A stretch of 64,000 bases of DNA, taken from contig OZ024783.1 of the NCBI GenBank assembly GCA_964017065.1, forward strand, positions 1,800,134 to 1,864,133, read 5' to 3'. Shown here piece by piece: positions 31,701 to 43,593 of this stretch. The notes under the pieces are model-generated. The model saw only the letters and a list, made by a program, of their open reading frames with translations, had not been told where the DNA came from and did not search any database. This DNA is from Haliclona indistincta (taxonomy: Eukaryota; Porifera; Demospongiae; Haplosclerida; Chalinidae). The translations under genes and the position numbers were made by a program. Each line of letters opens with the position of its first letter. The first letter of the stretch is position 1.

Positions 31701-32703
31701 CATTGGAAGCCATTATGGATGGCGAGATGAAAAAGGGAGACTGATGGGGTAAATGATTTATTCAGACGATGATGAACTATTGATACATGCTGTCACAGGT
31801 GTTTTGTGAGGTTTGACACACCCTTCGTTTGGGCTTATTTTGCACCAGTCATTCTTATTAATTTGGTAAGCTACATAAGTGTTTTTCATAACCAAAGCTC
31901 GAAAATTTGGACCTTGGAAATAGGATTTTACCATTCCGAGCTGAGCGTACTACTATAGAATATCAGAAAGAAAATTTAATGAGCTATTGCGTGATATATT
32001 TATTCTCAGCACAACGTGCATTATTTTGCTCATAACTGTATGGGCTGTACAGAACTACATTGAAAAGAAGTCAATAGCGATGAAAATACCATGTGATGTT
32101 ACTCTATTCATAGTTGTAAATTAATACCAAACAACAGTTCTCAATAACAATAACTAATGCTACAACTACTAAAACATAACTAACTTAAATCAGGTCAACA
32201 TTGGGTTCCTGATCATGACTATTGTTATAATATATCGTCATCTGAGGAAACAAGATAATAAGTCCAAAAGAGAATCAGCAAAGTAATGAGATAGCTGGGT
32301 ACATTGAGTTTATTTTCTCACACATGCAGGCACTGGTTGAAAGTGATCATCTCACTTGTGATTGTACTGGGTATATCGTGGTTAGGTCTGCTTATATTCT
32401 TCACTGATCATCATGAGATTACGTTCATTGCGTACATCTTCTTCTTTGGCCAAGGCATCATTATATTCATCTTACTGGTTCCTCTCTCAAAACAGGTATA
32501 GCATTTATATTATAATTAAAATAATTATAAATTCTGTTTGAATTAGCACTGAAATTATGAGCCGAAATAAATTTTATTTCGGCTCATAATTGCAGTGCTA
32601 ATTCAAACAGAATTTAATATTCATGGTATAATATCAATACTTTTGATTTTTTTAGGTGAGAGATGCTTATATTAAGTGGTGGAAGACAACTACATGTTTA
32701 TAA
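28702..32703 (+). CDS. Adhesion GPCR, copy E (777 aa, short tail)
   Basis: Exons: 28702-28778, 28852-28982, 29090-29461, 29554-29646, 29790-29866, 29929-30078, 30154-30189, 30283-30382, 30456-30566, 30624-30684, 30739-30876, 30932-31064, 31121-31233, 31274-31376, 31423-31579, 31637-31748, 31799-31865, 32194-32282, 32330-32495, 32656-32703. The frame is open throughout (2334 nt). It is the most divergent ectodomain. Exon 3 is 30-39 nt longer than most copies and ends with a new NISINCSRF stretch. Exon 4 is remodelled and uses a weak donor (GTTATT). The GPS is of the HLTHFGVLL type. At the ECL2 junction the paralogous W-C reads G-C. A TAA at 32701 inside exon 20 removes about 17 residues of tail; the unused exon 21 survives downstream (about 32784-32813). 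Intron 19 holds an 86-bp palindrome. Confidence 0.87.
32530..32616. repeat. 86-bp palindrome (E intron 19)
   Basis: AAATTCTGTTTGAATTAGCA then CTGAAATTATGAGCCG pairs with CGGCTCATAATTGCAG then TGCTAATTCAAACAGAATTT. Intron 19 of A carries the same arms split by a transposon. D and G keep only one arm. Confidence 0.8.
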
Positions 32704-32891
32704 TCTCATTCACATTATCCTGCTACAGTAAGTGATATTACATGTATTGTATAACATTATGTTCATTATACTTCTTTTTGTAGCCAATGAACACTAAACA
32801 AAACATAGTATGATGAAACCTCGACCAATAACACTGCTTGATAGATTTTTAAACAAATTTTACTATGAATAATTAATTTTTACTATGTAAT

Positions 32892-33056
32892 AGTTAGATC
32901 ACCGGAAGAGGGATCTAACTGACATGAACGCCCCGCGGGACAATCCCTCGCCCAAGGATGGTTTTACAGCCCGAGGGCTGTAAGACCATCCGAGGGCGAG
33001 GGATTGGCCCAAGGGACGTTCATGTCAGTTAGATTCCGAGTCCAGGTGATCTAACT
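32892..33056. mobile_element. Hairpin MITE (E 3' flank)
   Basis: Ends AGTTAGATCACC and GGTGATCTAACT; the arms continue with ATCTAACTGACATGAACG and CGTTCATGTCAGTTAGAT, and with AATCCCTCGCCC and GGGCGAGGGATT. GC-rich unrelated DNA (33057-33345, no gene seen) follows. Confidence 0.7.
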
Positions 33057-33365
33057 GACTTAGACCACGCTTACACTGACCTGACGATGACGGCCGCCAT
33101 TTTATGCGTGCTGGGAGCTCGTTCGCCGTTCGTGAAGAACGTAGCGGCGTAGTTTCTTCGCTCCAGGCCACGCGAGGAACTGCACTTCGTCTTGGTAAGC
33201 TCTTCGACACATTCTCGATCTTCCACAGCGAAAGAAACGGTGTTTTGACAAAATGAATTTATTCATAAGGATCTAACTGACACAAACGCCCTCCGCTAAT
33301 TCGTGACTTCAAAGCTTCCGACTCAATGAATTATTAATGAGTGGTCTAAGAATAAAATAATTAAT

Positions 33366-33560
33366 TATGTCAAGCATTGGGTAGAGCAGCTAAGCTACAA
33401 GGCACTTTGGTCATCTTTAGCATTGGGTAGAGAAGCTAAGCTACAAGGCACTTTGGTCATCTTTAGCATTGGGTAGAGAAGCTAAGCTACAAGGCACTTG
33501 GGTCATCTCTAGCATTGAGTAGAGAAGTTAAGCTACAAGGCACTTGCAATGGGTCATCGT
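33366..33560. repeat. 46-bp minisatellite, about 4 copies (E flank)
   Basis: Units identical or nearly identical to those after D (GGGTAGAGAAGCTAAGCTAC). Confidence 0.9.
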
Positions 33561-34139
33561 TAGCGTTTGCTATAACTACTGACAGTGTGAAGATTTACAG
33601 AATTTAAGTCTCATTTTCCTGCTATAGTAGCACTTATAAAATTATTAATGTTTCATTGTTAATTTTGTAGCCAATGAACTCCAGCTGCATGATGACCTGG
33701 TCTTTGACTCAAATCACTGCATGATTCTAAAATCATACACTCATCAAAATATTTCCAACTATCGGTCATTGAACCATGAGGCTGAGAGGATGCCCAGATG
33801 ATAGTAGACCCTGCAGCACTGTCTTAACTTGGGGCTTGTGAATGATAGAAACCCACAGCTAGTGTGTTATTCATTTGTTATAATGTGTTTCTCTTTCAGT
33901 AGTGTGTGTCTTTTCTTTTATTGGTGTAATGTGTTGTCCATCATTTATTGTAACAGGTGTCTTTTCCTTTGTATGTCCGTGTTAATAGTTCAGTAGAAGT
34001 GTGTAGATAGTCTAGAACTTTCTGGAACAAACTAAGAGTATAAAAAGTCTACATGTAGTCATAGATGAGTTGTGTTGATGTTCTTTATGTTACTGATCAA
34101 ACTTGTCAATACGCGTTCGGTTTCGTTACAGGGTTATAT
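33561..34139. other. Spacer E-F with unrelated insert
   Basis: Family spacer to about 33833, then about 300 bp (33834-34135) not seen after the other copies (GTGTAGATAGTCTAGAACTT). No coding frame is seen. Confidence 0.45.
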
Positions 34140-34319
34140 ATCGCTGTAGCATACTACGTGAGGAGACTACATAGTGGTAAAGTACAACATGATCGTGATT
34201 TCACCATAACATAAATCATAAATGCGGATCACCAACTTGTTACCACGTCTATTAGTACTAACGCGCGGGTGCATCCCTTATAATTCCCGCGCCGAGATTC
34301 ATCACCGCATCAGGTTACG
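34140..34319 (+). promoter_or_regulatory. Conserved 5' block of copy F (uninterrupted)
   Basis: GGAGACTACATAGTGGTAAA, CATAAATGCGGATCACCAAC, TATTAGTACTAACGCGCGGG, AATTCCCGCGCCGAG and the ATG. This copy has no insertion at the TAGTACTAAC site where H carries a transposon, so it shows the empty site. Confidence 0.45.
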
Positions 34320-37300
34320 ATGAGAAGACTCGTCATGTTCTCACTGATCTTCTTCTGCTTCAAACTATCCTATTGGTTTGCAGATGCTCAAGACACGTAA
34401 ACACTCAGTGTTGTGTGGCGTTGAAACTTACACTGCTGCCTTTTTTCATACTCAGATTTAGTATGAATCTTGTACTAACAGCTGATGGAGTAGAATGCAA
34501 TGGCTCCCATCCTACTGTCAGAGTGAGCACACGACTGGGAAGAGTGCTGCCAGTAAGAAAATACACCCAATGGATTCCAGTCTCAGGTAAGTCAGTCTGA
34601 CTCAATGCGGCACATCAGCTTGTCTTGGGACCACGATTAAATCGATATTACAGTGCATGTATGTTGTTTTTCTGTAGACAACTGCAGTACAGCTCATAAC
34701 TTGACATTTTCATTGTCTACGATATTTAATGGAACTATTCTCGACACAGTAGCTAACCCACACTATCAGTTCAGGATTGATCTGTCTCCTGCTGATCACT
34801 GCCATTGTTTAACTGTTGACAGTGCTACTGGTGTTATTGGTAACATTATATTCAACCAATGGAGAGATGGAAGCTTCTGGTGTGGCAGCAACATCACTCA
34901 GCTTTGTGCCTCAAATAGTACATTCTATTCTGTACTTATAAGTCAGAATGGATCACTGCTAAGAGATGATGCTCTTTTGTGTGACAATTCAACAGATAAG
35001 GCTACTATCAGTGAGTCATAATACTTGCATTAAATAAAAATTATTATGCAGTACATGCATGCACAACATACAATCGTAATTGTACATAACTTACTGAAGC
35101 TGCTTGTACAATAGATCACTGTATCCCTTTCATTAGGCACTATGTGCATGACTGTTGATGTTTGGAAAGGAACTCTAAAATGCACTGTTAGCCGAGCTAG
35201 TCAGGTCGAAACTTGCTCTCTTGGAGGAAATGGTAAAATGTAGTGATGTAGACACAGTTTGTAAGCGACATGTCATTGCATGTACTATAATGTTTAGCTA
35301 CATAATATTAACGTAATCGATGAAGTAATAATTGAATGCTTCAATGCATGATTATGCATAAATGTGTGTGCCGGTGTGTTATTTTACATCAATGCGTTTC
35401 CTTTTGTGAATACTGCACAGCTACCAGGGTATGTCACTGCCATGGAGAGTGGGGACCAGTTCACTGTCGTCCATCACTACAACTAGTAGAGGAACTGGTA
35501 TGTTATCACTATAGGTCAAGTAAACATGCATATTGTTCATACATGCATGTAGCTTGAATCATCTCTACCTGAAGATAGTCTCATCATTCTAAGTCAGCTA
35601 CTACCAAACACTACCACCATCACTCAGCGATTGGATCTCCTCATGAGAGCTGTGCAGCAACAACTCAACACAACACAAGGAATAACAGATACATTTCTAC
35701 AGGTATAGCTACACCATTTCTTGTTTAGATATGAAAATACTCTAAATACTCTATCGTGTAAACATACTCACAGTTGATTCTGAACGTTGTTGAAGATATA
35801 CCAATTGAGGCAAGTGTTATAATATCTAAAATAACATAAAGTGCAAGATGTTATTAAAATTTCTATTTGTTTTAATCAGGCAAATTCTTCTAGTTCAGTT
35901 CCATTAAATTTTTTGTCTCTATTGGATGACGTGGCTCTTAATCTCAGACTGAACAGAACTGTTAGCTCAAAAAATGATTTAATACGTAAGAAGACAGTTA
36001 TAGTAAATCTATGTAGTGTTTCCTGGTAGTGGGCGTGTCACTGGTATACAAGTTGACAACAGCTACATTTCCCTACCTAATGAAATATTTGAAAACATAT
36101 CTGAATCAGGTATACATGTCAACAGTGTATAGCTAGTCCCAAACATTGCTTTTCCTTTTGATAGTATTTGTTGCATCCTACTATTTTGAGAACATCTCTA
36201 ATCTACTGCCTGAGGGAGCTCAAGAGTAAGCTTGTGAACATTTCTGCAGCTATAACCAATTTCTGTACAAAAATTTCAGGCCTATTTCTTCAGTTATCTC
36301 ATCCACACTGGCTTGTAATGAATGCAAAACCACTAATCTATCTGAGAATGTGACAGTTTTCTTTGACTTGCCTCCAGAAATGACTAGCAACACTAAATGT
36401 GTGTTTGCTAACTTGCAGTAAGTCCTATAACTAGACTGCTATAATATCAAGTATCAGCTGAGCTTTATATTTAGAGACAGTGTTGGTTCTGATTTTTGGA
36501 ACGACAGTGGTTGCAGTACAATAAATTTTGAGAATGGTTCTTTGATGTGCTCGTGCAATCATCTTACACACTTTGCTATTCTCTTCTGTCCTGAGCAGCC
36601 AGATAATGTACGTATATTATAGATTAATTGAAATCTACAAAAGTGCATAAAATTATTTTTGACTATACTGCTTCAGAATTTTCCACCACTATTAATCTTG
36701 ATTTGGCAAGTTTACTCGTCCATTTCACTGGTGTTCCTCTTGGCTACTATTCTCACATTTGTACTACAAAAGTCAGCCAAATTTTATAAGGGAGGCACGG
36801 TAGTGCCTCCCTATGTAGGGTTGAACTTGAAAACAAGCCGATGGCGGCTACATACAATGTATTAGCGTTCAAACGCTGATATTTCGCCTGGTGATGAATT
36901 TCATACGTCCAAAGACACTTAGATCTGCTCTCTGGCGTTGCCCCATCTTACAGTAGCAAGGAGATTGCTCGAAATTGTTACTAAAGTGACGAACCTGGAA
37001 ACGGTGAAAATCGAGTTTCGAGTCTCCGTTTTCTTCTTTTCCGTTTCGTGTCTCTTCTTTCTTCTAAAACACCCACGAACAGTCGTGAAATTCTTCTGGC
37101 AGGCGCCTTTTGAATTTTGTTTTTAGCGAAATGGCGATATAAATTCAACGATTTCTCGATCGTGATCCATTGTCAGCTAAGTGTTAGACGCCATTATTGT
37201 GATTGCACAATACGCACGTGACCAAGCAGTGGTTAGCGCAAGTGACCATGCACTAGCTTGAGTATCACCACGCCGTATGGATTACGGGGAACACATAATT

Positions 37301-39524
37301 ATTTGTCTGGAGTCTTCGAAGATCGGTAAGCTCGTATAGGATCACCATTCTGCGCTTGCCAGATAACTATAAGCGCCGTACAGGTCTACAAACAAGTGTG
37401 GGCGGGGCTCGTATGCACTGCATGCATGCATGCGTAGGCGAGCTGATAAGTACAGCATAACAATTATTTTTAGCTACAAGTTTAAAATTAATAATAATAA
37501 AAAAAATCTATTAACAACAGGACAACTAAACCAATGGTGGAAACAAAGACGGCTCAGTACGTGCATGATATTGAAGTGCACTTCACTGAAAAAAAGGACA
37601 CAAACAAAAGATTTCTATCGAAATCAAAAGATGTAGGGTTGAGAAATCTATCACTGGGCCACAATGTAAACTAACAAGGAACAAGCATGGAATGGTAACA
37701 CGATAGACTTGCTAACAGACCATAGATCCCTACATCAGTGTCTGTACATAAGATGTCACAAGCTTAATGCACGTCAGGTGTCAGTCAACAGCAATTAGCT
37801 GAACTAGCTATGGCCAACCACTGCAGCCCCTCATGTAGGGATCTATGGTCTGTTAGCAAGTCAATGTTCCTTGTTAGTTTACATTTTGGACTAGTGCATA
37901 GATTTCACAACTACTTCCTTTTGATTTCGATAGAAATCTTTTTAATTTTCTTGTATAGATTATTTTATTGTTATTTACAGGTCTCTGTGGAACATGCGTA
38001 ACTACATTCACTGTATGTTGTGTGGTAGTATGTTCACTGCCCAACTTTTGTATACATTTGGGATAAACAGAACTGAGAACCAGGTACTGTGACTGTCCTC
38101 AATTTCCTTCACTCTCCCGTTTCATGCAGGCTGTCTGTTCAGCCATTGCTGTGTTGCTTCAATACCTCTATCTGGTGATGTTCATGTGGATGCTAATGGA
38201 GGGTGTGGTCTTGTATGTCAAGCTGGTCAAAGTGTTCACAGCTGATCACAAACGCTACATTGCTTTCTTCACCATAGCAAGCTATGGTAAGTGATGCTCA
38301 TGGTTTGTGCACTCCAATATTATTCTGTGGCTGTATGCATGTATAGGTATACCACTGTTATACATGATTCTAGTGGTACCTCTTGGATTCTTAGTCAACA
38401 CTGAACACATCATTGGAAGCCATTATGGACGTCGGGATCCAAATGGGAGACTGATGTGGTAAATGATTGATTCAGACGTTGAACTATGAATACATGCTGT
38501 CACAGGTGTTTTATGAGTTTTGACACGAACTTCATTTGGGCTTATTTTGCTCCAGTCATTCTTATAAATTTGGTAAGCTACATAACTTAACCATAGCTCG
38601 AAAATGTGGACCTTGGAAGTACGATTTTACCACTCTAAACAGAGCATACTACTATATAGAATATCAGAATGAAAATTTTATGACCTATTGCGCGAGAAAA
38701 TTATTCTCAGCACAACGTACATTTGCTCGTGAGTTGTACAGAACTACATTGAAAAGAAGTTTCTAAAATCCAATAGCGATGAAAATATGATGTGATATTA
38801 CTCTATTCATAGTTGTATCCTCCTTGGAATTACGATGTTTTAAATAAATACCAAACAAAATTTCTGAATAACAACTAATGCTAAAACTACTAAAACAAAA
38901 CTAACCTTACTAATCTATATCAGGTCAACATTGGGTTCCTAATCATGGCTATTGTTATAATTAGTCATCACCTGAGGAAACAAGAAAATAAGTCCAAAAG
39001 AGCATCAGCAAAGTAATGAGATAGCTGTATACGTGTTGAGTTTATATTTTCACACACATACAGGCACTGGTTGAAAGTGATCATCTCACTAGTGATTGTA
39101 CTGGGGATATCATGGTCTGGTCTGCTTATATTCTACATTAATCATGAGATTTCGTACATTGGCTTCATCTTCTTTTTTTGGTCAAGGCATCATTATATTC
39201 ATCTTGCTGGTTCCTCTCTCAAAACAGGTAAAGTATAATTCACAGTTTATTTTTGAAATTCTGAGTCAAGCAAGATTTAATATTCATGGTATAATAATTA
39301 TTAATTTTGATTTTTTAGGTGAGAGATGCTTATGTTAAGTGGTGGAGAAAGGTATGGCCGCGCTTACAATTGAATTCCAGTAATGATCATCTTCCAGCCA
39401 CAGTAAGCTATATCACTGTCACATATCTCACTTTATTGTTCTTGTATAGCCGATGAATTCTAAAGAAAATGGAGCGAACGCGCACAATGGAGTGTTGACA
39501 GCACCTTATCAATTCGCTGCCTAG
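34320..39524 (+). pseudogene. Adhesion GPCR, copy F (lost donor plus frameshift)
   Basis: Exons: 34320-34396, 34456-34586, 34678-35010, 35137-35232, 35421-35497, 35553-35702, 35774-35809, 35880-35985, 36017-36109, 36165-36225, 36280-36417, 36475-36607, 36677-36783, 37981-38083, 38130-38286, 38347-38458, 38506-38572, 38924-39012, 39064-39227, 39319-39402, 39450-39524. Up to TM1 the frame is open. At the exon 13 end the donor GT of the paralogs is TT (36784-36785), and a 1.17-kb element begins 4 nt later. In exon 19 the T run at 39173-39179 has one T more than copy H, shifting TM7; an assembly error there is possible. A microdeletion removed the intron 8 acceptor, but a new AG keeps the frame. 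The tail is the long type ending APYQFAA. Confidence 0.82.
36789..37953 (+). mobile_element. Two-hairpin element, copy 3 (complete)
   Basis: Starts with a 24-nt hairpin (arms AGGGAGGCAC and GTGCCTCCCT) and ends with a long palindrome and AATTTTCTTG. Flanked by TATA at 36785-36788 and 37954-37957; copy H shows the empty site (GTGTATAGAGATT). It lies in intron 13 of copy F, next to the mutated donor. Confidence 0.75.
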
Positions 39525-39969
39525 CTGATGGAGAAACACTTGTCACTTTTTAATGTTATAAGCATTTGATGTTATGAAGGTTTGTGCTGAATCGCCGCTC
39601 GTACACACTGTGCAAGCCGCATTAGTTAATGTAAATTGCATGTGAAGAATGAGAAAGAGCTTGACTGCATGACGAGACAGGCAGTATAGACAGTGTTTCT
39701 TCATCTTAGTCACTGCATGATGACATTTACCTCTGATACAGTCTCACTATCCATCGAGACAATCCATGCACTATCTAGATTTTATAAACTGCTAATAAAT
39801 TGTGGATAATTTTTATTCTTATCTTGACATTATAATGAGCTGAATAATGTGCTACTGTATCTGAGATGCTACATGGATAGTATTGATCAGGGTTCATGTC
39901 AGGATAAATGCCATGACCAAGATTAGCTAAGAAACGGCTGTGACCAAAGCGCTGCACCATACATTTGGT
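39525..39969. other. Copy F 3' flank, nearly identical to H flank
   Basis: Matches 62355-62804 almost base for base. No gene is seen. It belongs to a duplicated block that also covers exons 17-21. Confidence 0.7.
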
Positions 39970-40079
39970 GGAAGGAGAGGCACAGAGAGGAGGGAGAGAG
40001 AGAGAGGAAGAGAGGGAGGGAGGGAAGGAGGGAAGGAGAGAGAGAGAGTGAGGGAGAAGGAGAAAGGGAGGAGGGAGGC
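39970..40079. repeat. Polypurine tract (F flank)
   Basis: GGGAGGGAAGGAGGGAAGGA and GAGAGAGAGAGTGAGG-type purine run, about 105 bp. Confidence 0.88.
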
Positions 40080-40260
40080 ACTTACAATTAGGTCATCTTT
40101 AAATTTAGCATTGGGTAGAGAAGCTAAGCTACAAGGCACTTGAGTCATCTTTAGCATCGACGGTTAGAGAAGCTAAGCTACAAGGCACTTGTGTAACCTT
40201 TAGCATAATTTGGGTGGAGAAGCTAAGCTACAAGGCACTTGGGTAACCTTTAGCATAATT
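40080..40260. repeat. Degenerate 46-bp minisatellite, about 4 copies (F flank)
   Basis: GAGAAGCTAAGCTACAAGGC occurs three times, with variant linkers (ATCGACGGTTA, ATAATTTGGGTG). The same variants are in the H flank. Confidence 0.85.
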
Positions 40261-41314
40261 TTACTATAACGGTGAAGATTTACAGAATTTTAGGGGCCTG
40301 TCACCGGGAACTTGGTCCGGCGGGGAATTTGGTCCGTCGGACCAAAATCCCCGGGAGGTGTGGTCCGGCGGACCGGATTCCCCAACTTGGTGTTATGGGA
40401 ATTATGGTCCGGGAACGGGGAAATCGGTCCGGGCAGTTCTTGTCGGCTCGCGCGGTTGCTACATGCAAGCCTAGGCTCTAATTATTGCTGCAACTGGATT
40501 TGACCAATCAGAAGACATGGAACGACCTTGTATGGGCACACACACCACGCGGTCGGCAGTCTACTCAACGCGACCATGACTGACTCTGAGGAGCACGACG
40601 CCGGCTGTGACAATGGACTAGTAGACTTGGTCTATACATACTTGTCTATAAACTCGTATCCAGAGGGGTGTTCTGAAAATAAAAAAAGGACGATACGGAA
40701 GAAGTGTAAGCGGTTTAGAGTTGAAAACGGAGAGCTGCAATATAAAGAGTTCATCAAAACTGGTGGCAGTAAGGTATTGCAATTGTGTAATCACTGTAAT
40801 GTACACACATGTTGCTATTTCAAACAAATACTTTACTACAGAGAGAGGTATGGTTGCGGTATATCAACTCTCCCGAGGAGAAAAAGAAAATTCTTAGAGG
40901 TTGTCACGTTGACCCTACAGCTGGCCACATGGGTAGGGAAAGAACGTATAATCGACTGAAAGAAAGATTCATGTGGACGGGGATGTATAAGGATGTGAAA
41001 GAGCTGGTACGTTTTTAAGTGATGTATTATTGCGGATTATATATTTTGCAATTGTAGGTGAAAAATTGTGATGTGTGCCAGCACATGAATAGAAAGCTGA
41101 TTACTGGTACACCACAGCTTAATCCGATCCCTGTAAAATCCCCTTGGTACATGATTGGGATCGATTTCATTGGTCCAGTATCTCCGACAGCTTGTGATGG
41201 CAGCAAGTATATTCTCACTGTTTGTGATTACTTTACCAAATGGGTAGAGGCTGTGCCAACTTTGGACAAGTCAGCTCCTTCAGTAGCCAACGAGTTGTAC
41301 AAGGTATACAGTAT

Positions 41315-41627
41315 TAGGGCTGAAACGAATAACACATTTTCATGTTCGAATAGTCACTAGCTAAAACGAACGAATAGTCGAATAGTCGAATACTCTATTA
41401 TCGGAATAAAACTAGCTCTATAGCAACCAGTGCACAAGAACAAAATATGTTTGAAAGTTGTAGATCAACATACGTACAGTCAGGGCTCAGGCTTGATTTG
41501 TGGACTGGTTACAAATAGCCAAAGTTTACCAACTGCTAAAAGACTTCAAACGAATATTCTAATAGTTGCAATAGCATTCGAATACTGTCAAAACGATCGA
41601 ATAGTACAAGTATTCGTTTCAGCCCTA
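41315..41627. mobile_element. 313-bp hAT-type MITE in Ginger intron 3
   Basis: TIRs TAGGGCTGAAACGAATA and TATTCGTTTCAGCCCTA. Exact 8-bp duplication TACAGTAT at 41307-41314 and 41628-41635. The 8-bp duplication and the TAGGG start are hAT hallmarks. It begins about 11 nt after the donor, leaving splice sites intact. Confidence 0.88.
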
Positions 41628-43026
41628 TACAGTATAATTAGCTGTTGAACCTGACTAAATAATAAATTCTTTCTTATTGTAGATTTTCATGCGTTTTGGA
41701 CTTCCACATGTTATCTTGTCAGATAATGGAAGGGAGTTTGACAATGAGCTCGATAAGACAATTTCAGATCTTCTTGGCATCAAAAGGCGTCTAACTACTC
41801 CATATCACCCTCAGGTATGAAGCTTACATTAATCAATGTTCGTCTCTTTGTGATATTATAATTCTGCTATCCCACAATTGCTTATAATTATTATGTACAT
41901 TATTTTTTGTACATTATTATGTAAATGATAGAACTGCATTTAGTGTGAATAGCCAGTAATTAAAATTTGATGCAGCTTAGCTAATTCACTAATTATTTTC
42001 TGTGTCTTTATTTAAGGCAAATGGTCTCGTAGAACGTTATAACCAGACATTGCAGACAATGCTGGCGAAGTATGCACAATCGAAGAAGAGGCAATGGAGT
42101 ACTTATTTGAGCTCTTGTGTGTTTGCGTATAACACTTCGTGTCATGATTCTTCCAAGTTCTCACCGTTTCACCTCATGTTTGGTAGACAAGCAACAATAC
42201 CAATAGATTTGGACATTCTGACCACCACTCCTGAAGAAGAAATGGAACGATTTGATGACATGGAGGAACCAGACACAAAACAAGTTGAACAAGAAAGAAA
42301 TCGGAGGTTAGAAGAGGCAAAGGAGAACATCGTAAAAGCTCAGAAAAAGCAAAAAGATCAGTATGACAAGAAACATGCGAAGCCTGATCTATTCAAGAAA
42401 GGCCAGCTGGTCCTAAAAAAGATTTTCGTAGAAAGAAGCGCAAAGGTGGAAAGCTAGGTATGAGATTTTTAGGTCCGTATGTTATTCACAAGAAGCTTGG
42501 GCGAGGTGTGTACGAATTGATCAAAGAGAATGGCAAGAAAAAAGTTCGTGCAACAGGTCAACACCTCAAACCGTACCTCAAGACCAGTACCTCTTCATCA
42601 TTGGTAAACTCCCGTTTTTTGTGCAGCTTCATGTCATACTGTTTATTAATGCTGTAGGTTGACTCAAGCAGTGGAAGTAATGACTCAATTTGCAGCGACA
42701 CATTGAATACCGATAATGGTGTAATTCCCTTTATTTCTTCTCCCCTTTCTGGTTCTGATGTTGTAAGTTCTAAATTGAACACACATTGTAAATGATGCTC
42801 TATAAATAATTTCTTTGTAAAATAATTGCATCAGTGCATAGTTGTCAGTGAATGCACTCTTATTGTCATTTTATCATTACAGGCAAGCCTGAGCTCACTA
42901 GATTATTCGGTGGATTCAATCCCTCCACTACCTCCTCCTCTGCAGCCTACTGCCCACACATTCACTTTATCTCAGACCGGTAACACATTCCCTCTTCCTA
43001 AGGCCAGCAACACAGACACCACTTTT

Positions 43027-43593
43027 CAGACCGGCAAAGCTCTCACTACTCGTCAGACCGGCAAAGCTCTCACTACTCGTCAGACTGGCAAAGCTCTCAC
43101 TATTCGTCAGACCGGCAAAACTCTCACTATTCGTCAGACTGGCAAAACTCTCACTACTCGTCAGACTGGCAAAACTCTCACTGCTCGTCAGACCGGCAAA
43201 ACTCTCACTACTCGTCAGACCGGCAAAGCTCTCACTACTCGTCAGACTGGCAAAGCTCTCACTACTCATCAGACTGGCAAAACTCTCACTACTCGTCAGA
43301 CCGGCAAAGCTCTCACTACTTGTCAAACCGGCAAAACTCTCACTACCCGTCAGACCGGCAAAGCTCTCACTACTCGTCAGACCGGCAAAACTCTCACTAC
43401 TCGTCAGACCGGCAAAACTCTCACTACTCGTCAGACCGGCAAAACTCTCACTACTCGTCAGACCGGCAAAACTCTCACTCCTTCTCAGACCGGCAAAAGT
43501 CAACCTACTCGTCAGACTGGAAAAACTAAAACTATTTGTCAGACAGACAAAATTCAAACTACTTCTCAAACTGGCAAAACACGCACTGCTCCT
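43027..43593 (+). repeat. 27-bp coding minisatellite, about 21 units
   Basis: The unit CAGACCGGCAAAGCTCTCAC TACTCGT encodes QTGK(A/T)LTTR in frame. The last four units are diverged (KSQPTR, KTKTIC, KIQTTS, KTRTAP). It forms a Thr/Lys-rich linker between the integrase and the protease-like module. Confidence 0.92.

Noticed and set aside
39927..40157. Ser/Pro/Leu-rich minus-strand frames over polypurine tracts (also 18024-18347 and 62605-62983)
   Set aside because: Low-complexity translation of a purine run. Non-coding.
42967..43569. 200-codon minus-strand frame over the 27-bp repeat
   Set aside because: Shadow of the plus-strand QTGKxLTTR repeat. Any 27-bp in-frame minisatellite opens other frames.
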